10,531 bases of DNA from Flavobacteriaceae bacterium. Its GTDB lineage: Bacteria > Bacteroidota > Bacteroidia > Flavobacteriales > Flavobacteriaceae. The position numbers were made by a program, and so were the translations under genes. Below the pieces are notes generated by a model. It was not told where the DNA came from, searched no databases, and saw nothing but the letters and a program-made list of their open reading frames with translations. The stretch is taken from assembly GCA_013001365.1 (NCBI GenBank), contig JABDMQ010000101.1, forward strand, positions 1 through 10,531. The letters run 5' to 3'. Positions 6,507-10,531 of the stretch are shown here, in pieces. How positions within the stretch are numbered: the first letter of the stretch is position 1; the number at the start of each line of letters is the position of its first letter.

Positions 6507-7886
6507 TTATTCTAATGGTGGTAATACTACTTTATCAATAGCATGGATAACACCATTAATAGCTTGTACATTAGTCGCAATGATATTGCTAACCCTATCA
6601 TTAGCATCTGTTAAAGTTGCACCACCTGTTACATTGGCAGTGATATCACCGCCTAAGGTTGGCACCGTAAATGCATCTGTTAAATCTTCTGCTCTTACAT
6701 TTAGCCCTGCTACAGCATGGTGGTCTAGTGTTGCTTTTAAAGTTGGCTCGTCAATGTCTCCTAAAGACTCAACTCCAAGTTCGGTCAAAAGATCAGTGAA
6801 AGCTTCATTTATTGGTGCGAAAACAGTAAAAGGTCCTTCACTGGAAAGTGTTGTTACATAATCAAATGTTAGGTCCGCTCTTGTTAAAGCAGTGACCAAA
6901 GTTCCGAATGTTGGGTCCGCCGTTGCAAAGGTTACGACTGAAGGTAGATCGATTACAGCATCGACGGCATGAATTATTCCGTTCGTTGCGACAATATCGG
7001 CAGCTGCTACATTAGAGGTTCCATTTAATGTAACACCATCATCGGTGTTGATATAGATGCTTAACGCATCGCCATCACCATTAGTTGCAGCTGTGTTTAA
7101 ATAAGCATTACTCAAACCAGTTAAAAGTGCACTCGCACCAACGATAACATGATTTGAAAGAATATCATTAATATCATTTCCATTTGGATTCGTGAATCCT
7201 GTGAAAGCAGAATTTACTGGTGCAAAAACTGTAAAGTCTCCAGGTGTTGCCAAAAGATCCGTAAAAGTTGTATTTCCGCCTGCAGTCAACGCACCAACAA
7301 GTTCCGATAAATCAGGATTAGCAACTGCGTGATCAACTATATTTGGTAATCCTATCACAGCATCTACCAAATGAACTACTCCGTTTGGAGCCTCAACATC
7401 TGGAGTAGTTACAGAAGAAACATTGTTGAATCTAACTCCATTAGAGGTGTCATAGAAAATACTAAGGTTGGCACCTCCAGCACCTGAGGCATTGGTTCTT
7501 GCATACCCTGCACCGCCAGCTGTCAAATCGCTTGAAGTTACTGATCCACTAATAACATGGTTTAACAATACTTGAGATAAAACTGCTGTATCTATATCAG
7601 CAATAGTGTTCCAAGCTGGATTACTATCTAGTAAAGCTTGAAAGGCCGCATTACTTGGCGCAAGAACGGTAAATGGCCCTGCACCACTAAGAACAGATAC
7701 TAAATCCCCATCTGCAGCTTGTAACGCTGCTACTAAACTACTAAGGTCAGCTGTTGCTGAAGCTAGTTCTACTATATTAGACTGCATTGGAGCAGGCGTA
7801 TTATCATCGTCGTTGCTACACGCTAGGAAGATGAAAGCCAACATGATTATTGGCACAATCTTTGAAATTTTTGAAATAATGTTCAT
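6507..7886 (-). CDS. Lipoprotein with three fasciclin (FAS1) domains
   Basis: This 459-aa protein begins with a lipoprotein signal peptide whose lipobox is FLAC, with Cys23 as the lipidated residue and the only cysteine. It is followed by SNDDDN, an acidic run of the kind seen on surface-exposed Bacteroidota lipoproteins. Three FAS1 repeats follow at about 37-181, 182-315 and 316-457. Each starts with a helical segment (NIVELASATADLSSLVAAL; NIVDHAVANPDLSELVGAL; SVVTFATADPTFGTLVTAL). Each has the H1 motif (GPFTVLAPSNAAF, GDFTVFAPVNSAF, GPFTVFAPINEAF) and closes with the H2 motif (NGVVHLVDAV, NGIIHAVDAV, NGVIHAIDKV). FAS1 domains are adhesion or matrix-binding modules, so a cell-surface adhesion role is likely but the ligand is unknown. 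The mature part is very acidic: I count four Lys/Arg in the last 110 residues and about 45-50 Asp/Glu overall. The gene stands alone on this strand and ends at the shared terminator. Confidence 0.93.
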   Translation of the reverse strand: MNIISKISKIVPIIMLAFIFLACSNDDDNTPAPMQSNIVELASATADLSSLVAALQAADGDLVSVLSGAGPFTVLAPSNAAFQALLDSNPAWNTIADIDTAVLSQVLLNHVISGSVTSSDLTAGGAGYARTNASGAGGANLSIFYDTSNGVRFNNVSSVTTPDVEAPNGVVHLVDAVIGLPNIVDHAVANPDLSELVGALTAGGNTTFTDLLATPGDFTVFAPVNSAFTGFTNPNGNDINDILSNHVIVGASALLTGLSNAYLNTAATNGDGDALSIYINTDDGVTLNGTSNVAAADIVATNGIIHAVDAVIDLPSVVTFATADPTFGTLVTALTRADLTFDYVTTLSSEGPFTVFAPINEAFTDLLTELGVESLGDIDEPTLKATLDHHAVAGLNVRAEDLTDAFTVPTLGGDITANVTGGATLTDANDRVSNIIATNVQAINGVIHAIDKVVLPPLE

Positions 7887-7971
7887 TTTTTTGAGTTTTT
7901 TTGGTGTTAATAAATTATTATGAAGCTAAATTAGAAGTAATGTTCAACCTTTTGTTTAAAGAAAAGTTAAA
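7887..7971. other. Divergent spacer between the FAS1 and MORN-repeat genes
   Basis: This 85-bp AT-rich spacer must hold the promoters of both outward-facing genes unless they lie inside coding sequence. Read towards the FAS1 gene, TAATTTAG (complement of about 7926-7933) is one base off the TAnnTTTG -7 box, and an A-rich run just before the ATG fits the A-rich start contexts common in Bacteroidota. Read towards the MORN gene, TAATGTTC (7938-7945) is a weak match. Neither has a TTG at the right distance, so no exact promoter is called. Confidence 0.35.
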
Positions 7972-8679
7972 ATGATTAAACAAAATATCATATTTATGAT
8001 TTCATTAACATTTGCTATGTCAAATGTATTCGCGCAACAGTCTTATAATCAGTTTGATAATGATGGAAAGCGACATGGTATTTGGAAGAAAAACTTCGAG
8101 GATACCAAGCAATTACGTTACCAAGGAGAATTTGATCATGGCAAGGAGGTTGGGCTTTTTAAATTCTATAAGCTTATTAAAAAGAAAAGTGTCCTTACGG
8201 CTACCAAGCTTTTCAATTCAGATTCTGACATCAGTGAAGTGACGTTCCTAGCATCTAATGGTAATATTATTAGCAAGGGTAAAATGAATGGGAAGAAATA
8301 CGTTGGGGAATGGCTTTATTACCATAACGATTCAGATAAAGTAATGACCCAAGAAAATTATAATGATGATGGATTACTTCATGGCGATAAAAGTGTATAC
8401 TTTAATAATGGGCAATTGGCAGAACATATGTCCTTTGTGAATGGTAAAGCTGAAGGCAATGCAAAGAACTATACTGAAAAAGGAATAGTTATCAAGGACT
8501 TCAATTATAAAAACGGAGAGATGCATGGATCATACAAAGACTATACTCCGAAAGGAGAGTTAATTGTTGAAGGTCAATTCAAGAATGGAAAGAAACATAG
8601 CATCTGGAGGTATTATGAAAATGGTGAATTACAAAAAGAGAAGAATTACTCCAATCCAAAGACATTTCATAAAAACTGA
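7972..8679 (+). CDS. Secreted MORN-variant (YwqK-like) repeat protein
   Basis: This 235-aa protein has a signal peptide with predicted cleavage after Ala21 (MSNVFA|QQ). Repeats of the MORN-variant type follow: DGKRHGIWKK (31-40), QGEFDHGKEVGLFKFY (51-66), GNIISKGKMNGKKYVGEWLYY (about 97-117), NDDGLLHGDKSVYFNNGQLAEHMSFVNGKAEGNAKNY (131-167), YKNGEMHGSYKDYTPKGELIVEGQFKNGKKHSIWRYYENGEL (179-220). Databases often label such proteins 'toxin-antitoxin system YwqK family antitoxin'. Here no toxin gene is adjacent and the protein is exported, so that label should not be taken as function. The repeat probably forms a beta-hairpin array in the periplasm or outside the cell. Its role is unknown. It lies 59 bp upstream of mnmA on the same strand, with only a weak hairpin between. 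Confidence 0.85.
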   Translation: MIKQNIIFMISLTFAMSNVFAQQSYNQFDNDGKRHGIWKKNFEDTKQLRYQGEFDHGKEVGLFKFYKLIKKKSVLTATKLFNSDSDISEVTFLASNGNIISKGKMNGKKYVGEWLYYHNDSDKVMTQENYNDDGLLHGDKSVYFNNGQLAEHMSFVNGKAEGNAKNYTEKGIVIKDFNYKNGEMHGSYKDYTPKGELIVEGQFKNGKKHSIWRYYENGELQKEKNYSNPKTFHKN

Positions 8680-8726
8680 CTCTTTTCAGTTATATAATAC
8701 AAGATTAAAATCTCATTCATTTATCG

Positions 8727-8734
8727 TAATTTTG
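8727..8734 (+). promoter_or_regulatory. Probable -7 box (TAATTTTG) of mnmA, leaderless transcript likely
   Basis: TAATTTTG matches the Bacteroidota TAnnTTTG -7 consensus exactly and is followed by CCGC and the mnmA ATG at 8739. Since transcription normally begins about 5 nt after the final G, the first transcribed base would fall at or next to the A of the ATG, giving a leaderless mRNA. No TTG is seen about 20 bp upstream, so the -33 element is missing or very weak. Confidence 0.5.
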
Positions 8735-8738
8735 CCGC

Positions 8739-9926
8739 ATGGCAAGAGTGATTATAGGACTTTCGGGTGGCGTTGACTCAAGCGTTGCTGCTTTTTTACT
8801 GAAGCAACAAGGGCATGAGGTGATAGGCCTATTCATGAAGAATTGGCACGATGACTCGGTTACTATTTCTGATGAATGTCCTTGGTTAGATGATAGCAAT
8901 GATGCAATTCTAGTTGCTGAAAAACTGGAAATACCCTTCCAGACCGTTGATTTGAGCGAGCAATACAAAGAGAGGATTGTTGACTATATGTTCAATGAAT
9001 ATGAAAGAGGACGTACGCCAAATCCTGATGTTCTGTGCAACCGTGAAATCAAGTTTGATGTGTTTATGAAGATAGCACTAGAACTTGGGGCAGATTACGT
9101 TGCAACAGGCCATTATTGCAGGAAGAGTGAAATTCTCAAGGATGGGAAAAAGATATACCAGTTAAAAGCAGGTAAGGACAGGAATAAGGACCAGTCCTAT
9201 TTCTTGTGTCAACTATCTCAAGAGCAATTATCAAGATCATTATTCCCTATTGGTGAATTGACCAAGCCAGAAGTACGTAAAATTGCTTCTGAACTTGGAC
9301 TGATCACGGCGGATAAAAAAGATTCGCAAGGTTTATGTTTCATAGGAAAAGTGAGGCTACCTGATTTTCTTCAGCAACAATTGAAGCCCAAAGAAGGGAT
9401 AATTATAGAAATTCCAAAAGAACAGCAACTTTATAGTATCCATGAGCCAGAATTCACTTCTGAAAAGGAAAAATTAGAATATCTCTCCAGGAAAATTGAA
9501 TATTCCGTGAAAGATGGACAAATAGTTGGAAAACATCAAGGTGCGCATTATTTCACCAAAGGTCAGCGAAAAGGGCTAGCTGTAGGTGGTACACCTGAGC
9601 CATTGTTCGTGATCGATACAGACGTTGAAGAAAATGTAATCTATACTGGTCAAGGAAAATCTCACCCTGGGCTGTACAGGCGAGCATTATATGTTTCTAA
9701 TAACGAACTGCATTGGGTGAGGGAAGACCTCGAGCTAAGAACAGATGATGTCATGAAAGTCTTTGCAAGGATTCGTTATCGCCAACCATTGCAGAAAGCC
9801 AAATTACATAAAGTTGAAAGTGGACTTTACGTTGAATTCGAAGATCCACAATCTGCAATTACTGAAGGACAATTTGTCGCTTGGTACATTGATGATGAAT
9901 TATTGGGTTCTGGAGTAATTTCTTAG
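8739..9926 (+). CDS. mnmA: tRNA-specific 2-thiouridylase MnmA
   Basis: MnmA adenylates U34 of tRNA-Lys, -Glu and -Gln with ATP and replaces the C2 oxygen with sulfur supplied by a cysteine desulfurase, which improves decoding. The N-terminal PP-loop ATPase motif is LSGGVDSS (residues 8-15), followed by NWHDDS and DECPWLDD. The two catalytic cysteines are present: Cys100 in NPDVLCNREIKF and Cys200 in SQGLCFIGK. GHYCR (124-128) and the DQSYFL segment (151-156) are also typical. The C-terminal beta-barrel domain begins about 265 with HQGAHYFTKGQRKGLAVGG. At 395 aa it is longer than the E. coli enzyme (368 aa), because of an insert at about 222-258 that I associate with Bacteroidota homologues. 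The ATG at 8739 leaves only three residues before the first beta strand, as usual. The next gene begins 10 nt after the stop. Confidence 0.97.
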   Translation: MARVIIGLSGGVDSSVAAFLLKQQGHEVIGLFMKNWHDDSVTISDECPWLDDSNDAILVAEKLEIPFQTVDLSEQYKERIVDYMFNEYERGRTPNPDVLCNREIKFDVFMKIALELGADYVATGHYCRKSEILKDGKKIYQLKAGKDRNKDQSYFLCQLSQEQLSRSLFPIGELTKPEVRKIASELGLITADKKDSQGLCFIGKVRLPDFLQQQLKPKEGIIIEIPKEQQLYSIHEPEFTSEKEKLEYLSRKIEYSVKDGQIVGKHQGAHYFTKGQRKGLAVGGTPEPLFVIDTDVEENVIYTGQGKSHPGLYRRALYVSNNELHWVREDLELRTDDVMKVFARIRYRQPLQKAKLHKVESGLYVEFEDPQSAITEGQFVAWYIDDELLGSGVIS

Positions 9927-9936
9927 TATAAGTTTC

Positions 9937-10531
9937 ATGAAAAATAGAATAACCGAACTTTTCAAAATCGATTATCCCATCATTCAAGCTGGGATGATAT
10001 GGAATAGTGGGTGGCGCCTAGCATCGGCTTCGAGCAATTCAGGGATTTTAGGATTGATTGGAGCAGGTTCAATGTATCCAGATGTTCTTAGGGAACATAT
10101 TCGAAAATGCAAAAAAGCAACTCATAGACCCTTTGGTGTCAATGTCCCAATGTTGTATCCCAATATTGAAGACATCATGAACATTATTGTTGAGGAAAAT
10201 GTAAAGATCGTTTTTACATCAGCCGGCAATCCGACAATCTGGACATCATGGTTAAAAGAAAAAGGAATAACGGTGGTTCATGTAGTTAGCAGTGTTAAAT
10301 TCGCTCTTAAGGCACAAGAAGCAGGAGTTGATGCTGTCGTTGCCGAAGGTTTTGAGGCAGGAGGGCATAATGGCAGAGAAGAGACAACAACTTTGACATT
10401 GATTCCTATGGTAAAAGAGCAAATCGATATTCCCTTGATTGCAGCTGGTGGAATTGCTACAGGTCGTGCAATGTTGGCATGTATGGTCTTAGGTGCTGAT
10501 GGAGTTCAAATTGGAAGTAGATTTGCAGCGA
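9937..10531 (+). CDS. Nitronate monooxygenase / FabK-like flavoprotein (3' truncated)
   Basis: An open frame runs from the ATG at 9937 to the window end, giving 198 residues of a protein that usually has about 310. The N-terminus (MKNRITELFKIDYPIIQAGM) is typical of the family, as are RPFGVNVPM (65-72), EGFEAGGHNGR (137-147) with the presumed catalytic His144, IAAGGIATGR (168-177) and GVQIGSRFAA (189-198). The last two groups bind the FMN phosphate in this TIM-barrel family. Members are either FMN-dependent nitronate monooxygenases, which detoxify propionate-3-nitronate and related compounds, or FabK-type enoyl-ACP reductases. The visible part does not decide which; most Bacteroidota members carry the nitronate monooxygenase label. 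It begins 10 nt after mnmA and probably shares its transcript. Confidence 0.9.
   Translation, partial: MKNRITELFKIDYPIIQAGMIWNSGWRLASASSNSGILGLIGAGSMYPDVLREHIRKCKKATHRPFGVNVPMLYPNIEDIMNIIVEENVKIVFTSAGNPTIWTSWLKEKGITVVHVVSSVKFALKAQEAGVDAVVAEGFEAGGHNGREETTTLTLIPMVKEQIDIPLIAAGGIATGRAMLACMVLGADGVQIGSRFAA

Noticed and set aside
6580..6861. 93-aa plus-strand open frame
   Set aside because: It lies wholly inside the FAS1 gene on the other strand and looks like a low-complexity Ser/Val/Lys shadow with no domain features.
8674..8691. Hairpin AACTGA/TCAGTT over the MORN-gene stop as a terminator
   Set aside because: The stem is only 6 bp, AT-rich and has no T-tract after it; it is too weak to call.
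8717..8968. Minus-strand open frame over the mnmA start
   Set aside because: It is antisense to the conserved PP-loop region of mnmA and has no recognisable protein features.

Overview
The window looks like a chromosomal segment of a Bacteroidota bacterium, most likely class Flavobacteriia. The evidence is AT-rich DNA, TAnnTTTG-type -7 promoter boxes, start codons without Shine-Dalgarno sequences, a lipoprotein with an acidic run just after the lipobox Cys, the long (395 aa) MnmA, and the PyrG/YidC gene pair. It is mostly an ordinary housekeeping region. I see no tRNA or rRNA genes, insertion sequences, phage genes or CRISPR arrays.

Left part (1-2751). A truncated LysM protein with a type I periplasmic-binding-like domain is followed 1 nt later by an OsmC-family redox protein. 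Directly after that, with no gap, comes a secreted DUF922 putative zinc peptidase that starts with GTG. These three look like one envelope-related transcription unit. A small three-helix membrane protein lies on the minus strand. Its 3' end overlaps the DUF922 gene by 10 bp, and its start codon is 18 bp from that of a divergent DUF3820 protein.

Centre (2752-6506). pyrG (CTP synthase) has a good -7 box close upstream and is followed 64 bp later by yidC (membrane insertase). A strong bidirectional hairpin terminator closes yidC, and a second, long-loop inverted repeat lies beside it.

Right part (6507-10531). A minus-strand gene encodes an acidic lipoprotein with three fasciclin (FAS1) domains. 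It diverges across an 85-bp spacer from a secreted MORN/YwqK-type repeat protein. Next comes mnmA (tRNA U34 2-thiolation), whose -7 box is so close to the ATG that the transcript is probably leaderless. Ten nt after mnmA begins a nitronate monooxygenase/FabK-like flavoprotein, cut by the window end.

The coding density is very high and no spacer exceeds 91 bp. The most interesting points are the LysM-PBP/OsmC/DUF922 cluster, the embedded minus-strand membrane gene, the unusually acidic FAS1 lipoprotein and the probable leaderless mnmA transcript. Nothing here clearly amounts to a new defence or mobile system.
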